Of a DNA stretch of 27,828 nucleotides, positions 1 to 6,427 are shown one piece after another (position 1 is the stretch's first letter; the number at the start of each line of letters is the position of its first letter). Below the pieces are notes generated by a model. It was not told where the DNA came from. It saw only the letters and a list, made by a program, of their open reading frames with translations, and did not search any database. A program made the translations under genes and the position numbers. The stretch is from NCBI GenBank assembly GCA_030843315.1, contig JAUUPT010000048.1, positions 1-27,828 on the forward strand, given 5' to 3'. This DNA is from Bacteroidaceae bacterium (GTDB taxonomy: Bacteria; Bacteroidota; Bacteroidia; Bacteroidales; Bacteroidaceae).

Positions 1-1
1 C

Positions 2-337
2 GTGAAAATGCTGTCGGGACATCTGCTGTTCAACCGTTTGCTCATCTACGGTAACTTCGGTTATCGCGACTATCCGAGTGCAAATACCAACTTCGTAGGA
101 GATTTCGAGGCCGAATGGCTTGTCAACCGTTCAGGAGACATCCGCCTGAAGGCATACAACGAAACGAACGACCGCTATTATACCCGCACCAACCTGACTA
201 CACAGGGTATCGGTATCATCTTCAGAAAAGACTTCGATAAATGGGGCGAACTTCTGTTCTGGAATAGGATGAAGTTGAAACGATTAAAGAAACAACAAGA
301 AGCCAACAAAGCAAATCCGCAAAACAATGGTCAGTAA
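2..337 (+). CDS. tamB: TamB C-terminal end (translocation/assembly module), 5' partial
   Basis: The reading frame is already open at the left edge, so only the last 111 or so residues of a longer protein are present. They contain beta-strand-rich sequence such as LLFNRLLIYGNFGYRD and LTTQGIGIIFRKDFDKWGELL and end in a short basic, Gln-rich tail. This matches the C-terminal domain of TamB (formerly DUF490), an inner-membrane-anchored protein that spans the periplasm. It is known to work with an Omp85-type partner in outer-membrane protein or lipid delivery. The gene converges on dnaB, and its last codons form the left arm of a terminator hairpin. The identification rests on a short fragment and on the tamB-dnaB order I know from Bacteroides genomes. 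Confidence 0.75.
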   Translation: MKMLSGHLLFNRLLIYGNFGYRDYPSANTNFVGDFEAEWLVNRSGDIRLKAYNETNDRYYTRTNLTTQGIGIIFRKDFDKWGELLFWNRMKLKRLKKQQEANKANPQNNGQ

Positions 338-371
338 TACGTAAGTACCGTCGTTTTGCGGATTTTCCCTT
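313..371 (+). terminator. Hairpin terminator after tamB
   Basis: A 13-bp perfect inverted repeat (AAATCCGCAAAAC at 313-325, its complement at 353-365) encloses a 27-nt loop and runs into TTTTCCCTTTTT on the plus strand. The left arm lies inside the last tamB codons. The T-rich tail is on the plus-strand side only, so it should stop tamB transcription before dnaB, which converges from the right. Confidence 0.65.
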
Positions 372-372
372 T

Positions 373-1944
373 TTAAAATGGCAATGGTCCGTCCGACCCT
401 ACTCCTCCAAACGGATTGTCCGTTTGTACCGGGAAGTCGGCAGCCGAAGGCGGTGGCGGCGTAGCATCACTACCGATAGGCGCATTCATACGCGACCCGA
501 ACGTAGCCCCTCCACCATCTGAAGGAGGTGGAATCACCATATCGTCCTCCGGATTTTGGAAACGGGTGTACTGGCCGATGAAGCGCAGGCGCACATCACC
601 TACAGCACCGTTACGGTGCTTGGCTATGATGATTTCCGCCATACCGCGAAGGTCACTACCGTCGGCAGAAGTATATATCTTGTAGTATTCGGGACGATGG
701 ATGAAGCACACCATATCGGCATCCTGCTCAATGGCACCGGACTCACGAAGGTCGCTCAACTGCGGCCGCTTGCCCTCTTCTCCTTCGCGGTTCTCCACAC
801 CACGGTTCAACTGAGACAGGGCGATGATAGGTATGTTCAGCTCCTTAGCTAGCCCTTTCAATGAACGTGAAATGGTACTAACCTCTTCCTGGCGGCTGCC
901 GAAGGACATTCCGCTGGCATTCATCAACTGAAGGTAGTCGATGATGATAATCTTCACACCATGCTCGCGCACCAGGCGGCGGGCTTTCGTACGGAGTTCG
1001 AATACCGAAAGGGAAGGCGTATCGTCCACGTAGAGCGGGGCATCTAGCAGGTCGCGCAGTTTGTAGTCAAGCTGCTGCCATTCATAGTCCGCCAGTTGTC
1101 CGCTCTTTATCTTCTCACTCGGAATCTCGCACACATTGGATATCAAACGGTTCACCAACTGCACGTTGCTCATTTCAAGAGAGAAGAGGGCTACAGGGTT
1201 GCGGAAGTTCACTGCAATATTCTTTGCCATAGAAAGCACGAATGCCGTCTTTCCCATCGCAGGACGGGCAGCTATGATAATCAAGTCGGACTTCTGCCAA
1301 CCGGCAGTCATCTTGTCCAATTTAGTGTAGCCGCTTTCCAAGCCACTCAAACCATCGGTACGTGCGGCGGCTTTCTGGATCAGGTCATACGCCTCGGCTA
1401 TGATAGGATTAATCTGCGTATAATCCTTCTTCAGGTTCTGTTGCGAAATCTCAAACAGTTTGCCTTCGGCTTCCTGCATCAAGTCGTCCACGTCCAGCGT
1501 TTCGTCAAAAGCCTTGCTCTGAATATTGCTGGTGAACGTTATGAGTTCGCGGGCCAATGCCTTTTGTGCAATAATGCGCGCATGATATTCGATGTGTGCG
1601 GAAGATGCTACCTTGCTACTCAACTGTGTGATATAGAACGGTCCGCCTACTTCTTCCAAATCTCCCCGCTTGGCAAGCTGCTCTTTCACGGTGAGGATAT
1701 CGACCGGTTTCTGATTTATAGCCAGGTCGGTGATTGCGGAATATATCAGCTGGTGCCGGTGCTCGTAGAATGACTCCGGACGAAGGATTTCGCTTACCAA
1801 GGAATAAGCGTCTTTCTCAATCATTAAAGCGCCCAACACTGCTTCTTCCAATTCCGGCGCTTGCGGCTGGATACGACCATAGTCAGTAACGGGTTGCGGC
1901 GTTTTACCTTTCGGAGTACGGGATGTTCTTCTTTGTTCTGCCAC
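373..1944 (-). CDS. dnaB: Replicative DNA helicase DnaB
   Basis: This 523-residue protein is the hexameric 5'-3' helicase that unwinds DNA at the replication fork. The N-terminal DnaB domain (about residues 25-130) is followed by a linker and a RecA-like ATPase domain with the Walker A sequence AARPAMGKTA (225-234). IIIIDYLQLM and SDLRESGAIEQDADMV fit the Walker B and later conserved motifs. The start is GTG at 1944; the frame has a stop a few codons upstream and no ATG nearby. After about residue 468 comes a 55-residue Pro/Gly/Ser-rich tail ending in DGPLPF, which resembles the protein-binding tip of SSB. The gene diverges from ispE across a 191-bp gap containing an inverted repeat. Confidence 0.97.
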   Translation of the reverse strand: MAEQRRTSRTPKGKTPQPVTDYGRIQPQAPELEEAVLGALMIEKDAYSLVSEILRPESFYEHRHQLIYSAITDLAINQKPVDILTVKEQLAKRGDLEEVGGPFYITQLSSKVASSAHIEYHARIIAQKALARELITFTSNIQSKAFDETLDVDDLMQEAEGKLFEISQQNLKKDYTQINPIIAEAYDLIQKAAARTDGLSGLESGYTKLDKMTAGWQKSDLIIIAARPAMGKTAFVLSMAKNIAVNFRNPVALFSLEMSNVQLVNRLISNVCEIPSEKIKSGQLADYEWQQLDYKLRDLLDAPLYVDDTPSLSVFELRTKARRLVREHGVKIIIIDYLQLMNASGMSFGSRQEEVSTISRSLKGLAKELNIPIIALSQLNRGVENREGEEGKRPQLSDLRESGAIEQDADMVCFIHRPEYYKIYTSADGSDLRGMAEIIIAKHRNGAVGDVRLRFIGQYTRFQNPEDDMVIPPPSDGGGATFGSRMNAPIGSDATPPPPSAADFPVQTDNPFGGVGSDGPLPF

Positions 1945-2018
1945 TTTTTTAGTTATAAGTTATTAGTTATAAGTTATTTTACTAATGCTTGATTATAAGT
2001 TTTGCTTAAAAGGGAGAG

Positions 2019-2026
2019 CAAAGATA
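2019..2026 (-). promoter_or_regulatory. Probable dnaB promoter -7 box
   Basis: CAAAGATA on the plus strand reads TATCTTTG on the minus strand, matching the Bacteroides TAnnTTTG core. It lies 75 bp upstream of the dnaB GTG. No clear -33 TTTG box is seen. Confidence 0.45.
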
Positions 2027-2081
2027 ACTCTTTTCTTGAATCGTTCGGTTGCGATTAACATATAAGTTTTTAATTAATTGT

Positions 2082-2089
2082 TAACTTTG
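2082..2089 (+). promoter_or_regulatory. Probable ispE promoter -7 box
   Basis: TAACTTTG followed by C matches the Bacteroides -7 core. Transcription would start near 2096 and produce a leader of about 40 nt that includes the right arm of the inverted repeat. No clear -33 box is visible. Confidence 0.5.
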
Positions 2090-2135
2090 CATCCACTAAT
2101 AAATAACTTATAACTCACAACTTATAACTAATACC

Positions 2136-2975
2136 ATGCTTGCCTTTCCCAATGCCAAAATAAACCTGGGGTTGAATATCACAGAGAAACGCCCCGACGG
2201 ATACCATAACCTGGAAACTATATTCTATCCCGTCCCCATTGAAGATGCACTGGAGATAAACCTTTTGCACGAAGGCAACGGGAAATACCGCCTGCATCAG
2301 GCAGGGCTGGAGATTGCCGGAGAGGCAGATAGCAACCTGGTAGTAAAAGCCTATAAACTGCTGGATGAAGTCTTCGGCCTTCCTCCGGTAGACATTCACC
2401 TGTTCAAGCATATCCCCTCGGGTGCCGGACTGGGTGGCGGTTCGGCAGATGCCGCTTTTATGCTGAGACTGCTGAATGAGAAGTTCAATCTCGGACTGAC
2501 AGACGAGAAACTGGAAGAGCTGGCTGCCAGGCTGGGCGCCGACTGCGCTTTCTTCATCAAGAACCGGCCTACTTATGCCGAAGGTATCGGAAACATCTTC
2601 TCTCCTATCTCCATTTCACTGAAGGACTACCAGATATGGCTGGTGAAACCGGATATCTTTGTCTCTACGCGGGATGCGTTTGCACAAATCAAGCCCCATC
2701 GCCCCACAATGTCCCTGAAAGAGATTGCCCCGCTGCCCGTTGAAAAATGGAAAGAGTACATGGTCAATGACTTCGAGGAAAGCGTATTCCCGCAATTTCC
2801 CGCCATCGGAGAGATAAAGGAAGAGATGTACAGGCAAGGTGCCGTATATGCTTCCATGAGCGGTTCGGGGTCATCGGTCTACGGATTGTTCAAGGCAGAT
2901 TCTGCATTGCCGGAAGTAGACTTCGGAGAAAAAGCGTTTGTATATAAAGGCAGGTTAGCGGACAAAGTTCTCTGA
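2136..2975 (+). CDS. ispE: 4-diphosphocytidyl-2-C-methyl-D-erythritol kinase IspE
   Basis: IspE is a cytosolic GHMP-family kinase that phosphorylates CDP-methylerythritol in the non-mevalonate (MEP) isoprenoid pathway. The 279 residues are normal for the family. The sequence shows the N-terminal PNAKINLGL with Lys8, the ATP-binding glycine-rich loop PSGAGLGGGSADAA (94-107), RLGADCAFF with the likely catalytic Asp136, and the third GHMP motif MSGSGSSVYGLF near the C-terminus. The ATG at 2136 follows the repeat leader directly. The gene diverges from dnaB and is followed 60 bp later by a secreted-protein gene on the same strand. Confidence 0.97.
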   Translation: MLAFPNAKINLGLNITEKRPDGYHNLETIFYPVPIEDALEINLLHEGNGKYRLHQAGLEIAGEADSNLVVKAYKLLDEVFGLPPVDIHLFKHIPSGAGLGGGSADAAFMLRLLNEKFNLGLTDEKLEELAARLGADCAFFIKNRPTYAEGIGNIFSPISISLKDYQIWLVKPDIFVSTRDAFAQIKPHRPTMSLKEIAPLPVEKWKEYMVNDFEESVFPQFPAIGEIKEEMYRQGAVYASMSGSGSSVYGLFKADSALPEVDFGEKAFVYKGRLADKVL

Positions 2976-3035
2976 TTCCTCTGAAACAAAAGGCTTGCAA
3001 GGTTGTTTCTAACCCAAACAAAACCAACCTTGATT

Positions 3036-3527
3036 ATGAAGAAGTTCAGATTCTGCCTGTTGGCAAGCCTGTTATTGCAGGTCTCTATTTCTACTTTTGC
3101 AGTAGGTCTTCCTGCAAAGATAGACACTGCTTTTCAAAAAATGTATCCCCAAGCAACAAATGTGGAATGGAGCCAGATGGCGGGATGCTACGTTGCGGAG
3201 TTTATGATGGACAATCAGGAGATTGACGTCTGGTATAGCAACGATGCAGATTGGGTTATGACCGAAACCGACGTCGAATCATTGGAAAAAGTACCGGCTC
3301 CTGTTGCAGAGGCATTCATGAATAGTCAGATGGCAGGTATGCGATTGAGAGATGTCCGCATCATCACCTTCCCCAAGCATCCAACGGTGATTGTAATCGA
3401 AGTGGAGCAATACAACTCAGAAGAGGAATTCCAGTTATTCTATGCTCCGGATGGAATGCTGTTGCAAAGCTTGGACGTAACCGAGCTCGGAGGAGATATA
3501 TATCCCGGACTATTCTTCGATGATTAG
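3036..3527 (+). CDS. Secreted PepSY-like (DUF2874-type) protein
   Basis: The ATG at 3036 begins a clear signal peptide (MKKFRFCLLASLLLQVSISTFA), so it is preferred over an in-frame ATG at 3003; the product is 163 residues. The mature part has two similar halves. The first contains FQKMYPQATNVEWSQM, VAEFMMDNQEIDVWY and DWVMTETDV; the second has a weaker copy of the same pattern. This matches the putative beta-lactamase-inhibitor-like PepSY-like family that is abundant in Bacteroidales periplasms. Its biochemical role is not established, and nothing in the neighbourhood points to one. It converges on purT across a strong hairpin. Confidence 0.85.
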   Translation: MKKFRFCLLASLLLQVSISTFAVGLPAKIDTAFQKMYPQATNVEWSQMAGCYVAEFMMDNQEIDVWYSNDADWVMTETDVESLEKVPAPVAEAFMNSQMAGMRLRDVRIITFPKHPTVIVIEVEQYNSEEEFQLFYAPDGMLLQSLDVTELGGDIYPGLFFDD

Positions 3528-3528
3528 T

Positions 3529-3573
3529 GATTAATGATTAGTGATTTGTTTATGAAATCACTAATCATTAATC
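3529..3573. terminator. Bidirectional hairpin between convergent genes
   Basis: A perfect 19-bp inverted repeat (3529-3547 and 3555-3573) with a 7-nt loop GTTTATG fills most of the 55-bp gap between the stop codons at 3527 and 3583. The stem is AT-rich and built from repeats of TTAATGATTAGTGAT. It probably terminates or stabilises transcripts from both sides. Confidence 0.7.
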
Positions 3574-3582
3574 GTTAATCAC

Positions 3583-4749
3583 TTAATACACTTCTACTTT
3601 GGCTGCAATGCTCTTTGCTTTATCGCGTAACGCATCGAGGTTGCTGCCCAGCGGTGCATAGCACAGCACTACACCCATACGGCGGTTTACGCGGGTAGTA
3701 GGCTTACCGAAAATGCGCAGATAAGTATCTTCCTCTTTCGTAACCTCTTCCAACCCACGGTAGTTGGGACGTTCCTGGCTGGCAATCGGAGACAGGATAA
3801 CGGCACTTGCCCCGATACGTTCCTGCTTGATGCCCGGAATAGGCAGACCGAGCACGGCGCGCAGATGCAGTTCGAACTCATTGAGGTTCTGTGTGCCTGC
3901 CAGCGTCACCATACCCGTATCATGCGGACGCGGAGAAAGTTCGGAGAAGTAAACCCCATTCTCGTGGCTGAGGAAAAACTCTACGCCCCAAAGCCCGGCA
4001 CCGGTCAGGGCACGCGTCACCTTCTCTGCCATCTCCTGCGCTTCCTTCAGATGGGCAGGGTCGATATGTGCAGGCTGAAAACTCTCGCGATAGTCTCCAC
4101 CCTTCTGCACATGCCCGATGGGCGGACAGAACAAGGTAGGGCCATTCTTCTGAGTCACAGTCAGCAAGGTTATTTCACTGTCGAACTTGATAAACTCCTC
4201 GATGATAAGTTCCTTGATATCCCCACGGCTACCGTTGCAACCATATTCCCAGGCATGTTCCAGTTCACCGGCACTCTTTACGAGAGACTGCCCCTTGCCG
4301 GACGAAGACATCAACGGCTTTACCACACAAGGGAAACCTATCTTCGCGGCAGCAGCTTTCAGCTCGTCCAAAGACTTGGCATAGAAATACTTGGCTGTCT
4401 TCAATCCGAGTTCTTGGGCTGCAAGGTCACGTATCGCCTTGCGGTTCATGGTGAAGTTCACGGCACGCGCACTGGGCACTACCTGTATGCCTTCCTTCTC
4501 GAAGTCGTACAAACGCTCCGTACGGATAGCCTCAATCTCCGGGACGATGATATCCGGTTGATGTTTACGTACTACACGCTCCAAAGCGTCACCGTCCAGC
4601 ATACTGAACACTTCACATTCATCTGCCACCTGCATGGCTGGTGCTCCCGCATACGAGTCGCAGGCAATGATATACTGCCCCTTGCGTTGGGCAGAAATCA
4701 CAAATTCCTTGCCCAGTTCACCGGAGCCTAATAATAAAATTTTCTTCAT
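3583..4749 (-). CDS. purT: Formate-dependent phosphoribosylglycinamide formyltransferase PurT
   Basis: PurT is a cytosolic ATP-grasp enzyme that makes formyl-GAR from GAR, formate and ATP, the folate-independent route for the third step of purine synthesis. The 388 residues are close to the E. coli length of 392. Visible features are the N-terminal nucleotide-binding fold with GSGELGKEFVISAQR, the ATP-grasp loop SSSGKGQSLVKS, and SELSPRPHDTGMVTL in the metal/ATP-binding C-terminal half. The start is ATG at 4749. A short-period repeat lies just upstream. The gene follows the DUF4301 gene on the same strand with a 54-bp gap, so the two may be cotranscribed. Confidence 0.96.
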   Translation of the reverse strand: MKKILLLGSGELGKEFVISAQRKGQYIIACDSYAGAPAMQVADECEVFSMLDGDALERVVRKHQPDIIVPEIEAIRTERLYDFEKEGIQVVPSARAVNFTMNRKAIRDLAAQELGLKTAKYFYAKSLDELKAAAAKIGFPCVVKPLMSSSGKGQSLVKSAGELEHAWEYGCNGSRGDIKELIIEEFIKFDSEITLLTVTQKNGPTLFCPPIGHVQKGGDYRESFQPAHIDPAHLKEAQEMAEKVTRALTGAGLWGVEFFLSHENGVYFSELSPRPHDTGMVTLAGTQNLNEFELHLRAVLGLPIPGIKQERIGASAVILSPIASQERPNYRGLEEVTKEEDTYLRIFGKPTTRVNRRMGVVLCYAPLGSNLDALRDKAKSIAAKVEVY

Positions 4750-4750
4750 T

Positions 4751-4785
4751 TCTACTTACTACTGTCTACTTACTACTTACTACTG
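4751..4785. repeat. Short direct repeats in the purT leader
   Basis: TCTACTTACTACTG at 4751-4764 is repeated at 4765-4778 with one change and then continues as ACTACTG. The repeat begins one base before the purT ATG and fills most of the gap to the DUF4301 stop codon. Confidence 0.6.
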
Positions 4786-4803
4786 CGAGGTTTTACCCCG
4801 CCA

Positions 4804-6321
4804 TTATTGATGTTGTTCCCTCAACAAATCATTCACCGTCTTTACCGGATTGAATGTAGTCAAAGGCACTTCTACAAATATCGTATTCCAATCGCTCATG
4901 GCACCGTTCCACAATCCCGGCAGTTCAAGCGCTTTCAGGTCTTTACCATTCTTCGATTTATAGGAGATGAAGCCCGTAGCCTTGTCCACATACTTCACAA
5001 GGTCGAATTTATGCCCCTTGTAGTCGCGTACGGCACAAACCAAGTCTACCGGATTGAAGTGTGTACCTTTCTCGAACATTTCCTTCTTCTCCGGATCGTT
5101 CATATCAATCTGCGAACTTTCAAGGATTTGCAGGGAGATAGTACCGTCACTATTGTATGCCAGGAACGGGCCACCACCCGGTTCGCCCACATTCTTCACC
5201 ATGCCGCATACACGCATCGGCCGGTTCAACTTTTCTTTCAGATACATCACCAGCTCGGCATCTTCCAGGTTCTTCGTCTCCGGATTCTTGCAATAAAGCT
5301 GTTTCTGGAGGAACTGAAGGATCTCAATAACCTGCTCGTGCGTATATTTGCCGCTATCGAGCAACTGGAGATAAGCAAACGCTTTCTGCTGAAGGGCAAC
5401 CAGTACGCCCGCAATCAGTTTCTTATATAATACGGTGTCACCTTTCAGCTTGTCGGGCACTACATTATCTATGTTCTTTATAAAGATGACATCTGCATCG
5501 AGGTCGTTCAGATTCTCAATCAGCGCACCATGACCACCCGGACGGAACACCAACTTAGCATTATCGCGGAACGGCTGGTTCTCCATATCGGCAGCAATCG
5601 TATCGGTGCTCGCCTTCTGTTCCGAGAAGGTGATGTTATAATCCACCCCGTACTTCTTGGCGTATGCAACTGCCTTTTCATCGACCAGCGCTTTGAACAG
5701 CGCACGATGTTCGGGAGAAACCGTGAAATGCACATTCACCTTGCCATTCTTATTGGCAGCATAGAGCGCGCCCTCTACCAGATGTTCTTCCAGCGGAGTG
5801 CGGCTACCGTCATCGTACTTATGGAATTTCAACAAGCCTTTGGGCAAAGCGCCATAATTCAGTCCGGCAGTTTCGAGCAAAGCAGCTACCACCGCCTTAT
5901 AGTTTCCGGCAGCCATCAGAGCGGGAATATCCTTTCCGGCAGTCTTCAGGCAAGCTGCGTTCAAGTCATTATAGAAGGCAAACTTCCCGATTTCATCGAA
6001 GAAAGTCTTCTCAAAGCCCGTCTGAGGTGCATCGTAGTCAGCTCCAAGAAACTCAAACAAATTCTTGAACATACGGCTGGCAGCGCCCGATGCCGGTACA
6101 AACTTAACCACTGTTTTATCTGTTTGTGTATACGCTTCCCATGCGTCCAGATATTTCTTCTGTTCATCGGTATCCGGAGCCAATATACCCTTCTCCACGG
6201 AAGCGGCTGCAGATAACTTCAGAAACGGGAAACCCTTTTCAAAACAAGCCAACTGATCGGCTATTTGTTCTTCTGAGATGCCTTTCTTTGCGAGCAACTC
6301 TTTGTCTTGCGGTGTCATCAT
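4804..6321 (-). CDS. DUF4301 family protein, probable UDP-sugar pyrophosphorylase-like nucleotidyltransferase
   Basis: This 505-residue cytosolic protein belongs to a Bacteroidetes family filed as DUF4301, with no assigned function known to me. Its motifs follow the order seen in eukaryote-type UDP-glucose/UDP-GlcNAc pyrophosphorylases: PASGAASRMF (76-85) where those enzymes have the nucleotide-binding glycine loop, FSEQKASTDT (232-241), PGGHGALIENL (261-271), VIFIKNIDNV (278-287), GMVKNVGEPGGG (373-384) and FNPVKTVNDLL (490-500). The match to PGGHG plus NIDN and to the terminal PVKT-x-x-DLL is striking. I infer a GT-A-fold uridylyltransferase-like enzyme with unknown substrate. Start codons at 6321 and 6318 are equivalent. 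It sits upstream of purT, and relA lies in the opposite direction. Confidence 0.8.
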   Translation of the reverse strand: MMTPQDKELLAKKGISEEQIADQLACFEKGFPFLKLSAAASVEKGILAPDTDEQKKYLDAWEAYTQTDKTVVKFVPASGAASRMFKNLFEFLGADYDAPQTGFEKTFFDEIGKFAFYNDLNAACLKTAGKDIPALMAAGNYKAVVAALLETAGLNYGALPKGLLKFHKYDDGSRTPLEEHLVEGALYAANKNGKVNVHFTVSPEHRALFKALVDEKAVAYAKKYGVDYNITFSEQKASTDTIAADMENQPFRDNAKLVFRPGGHGALIENLNDLDADVIFIKNIDNVVPDKLKGDTVLYKKLIAGVLVALQQKAFAYLQLLDSGKYTHEQVIEILQFLQKQLYCKNPETKNLEDAELVMYLKEKLNRPMRVCGMVKNVGEPGGGPFLAYNSDGTISLQILESSQIDMNDPEKKEMFEKGTHFNPVDLVCAVRDYKGHKFDLVKYVDKATGFISYKSKNGKDLKALELPGLWNGAMSDWNTIFVEVPLTTFNPVKTVNDLLREQHQ

Positions 6322-6348
6322 AAATATCTTGTTTTATTAATTCATGCC

Positions 6349-6356
6349 CAAAAATA
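6349..6356 (-). promoter_or_regulatory. Possible DUF4301 promoter -7 box
   Basis: CAAAAATA on the plus strand reads TATTTTTG on the minus strand, 28 bp upstream of the ATG. It fits the TAnnTTTG core in an A-rich stretch, so a chance match is possible. Confidence 0.35.
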
Positions 6357-6398
6357 CAAAAAAAGCAGAACCGCTGTTTAGAAAAAGAAGAAAAAACT

Positions 6399-6406
6399 TA
6401 CCTTTG
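6399..6406 (+). promoter_or_regulatory. Probable relA promoter -7 box
   Basis: TACCTTTG matches the Bacteroides -7 core, with a weak TTTA 18 bp upstream. Transcription would begin near 6413, which places the in-frame ATG at 6344 upstream of the transcript. This supports the ATG at 6428 as the true start. Confidence 0.5.
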
Positions 6407-6427
6407 AAGCACAAAATACGGACGATT

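Larger units (their letters stand above)
1950..2130. repeat. Inverted repeat forming the leaders of dnaB and ispE
   Basis: Two 29-bp arms (1950-1978 and 2102-2130) match at 27 of 29 positions in inverted orientation, with 123 bp between them. Each arm contains two copies of the 11-mer AGTTATAAGTT or its complement. Each arm ends 5 bases from a start codon, so dnaB and ispE should carry almost the same 5' untranslated leader. Confidence 0.8.

Noticed and set aside
2998..3032. Inverted repeat CAAGGTTG/CAACCTTG before the PepSY-like gene as terminator or riboswitch
   Set aside because: The arms are only 8 bp with a 19-nt loop and no T-tract, and no riboswitch family is recognisable. It may be chance.
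3003..3035. Upstream ATG at 3003 as start of the PepSY-like protein
   Set aside because: It would bury the signal peptide behind 11 extra residues; the ATG at 3036 starts with MKK and a normal hydrophobic core.
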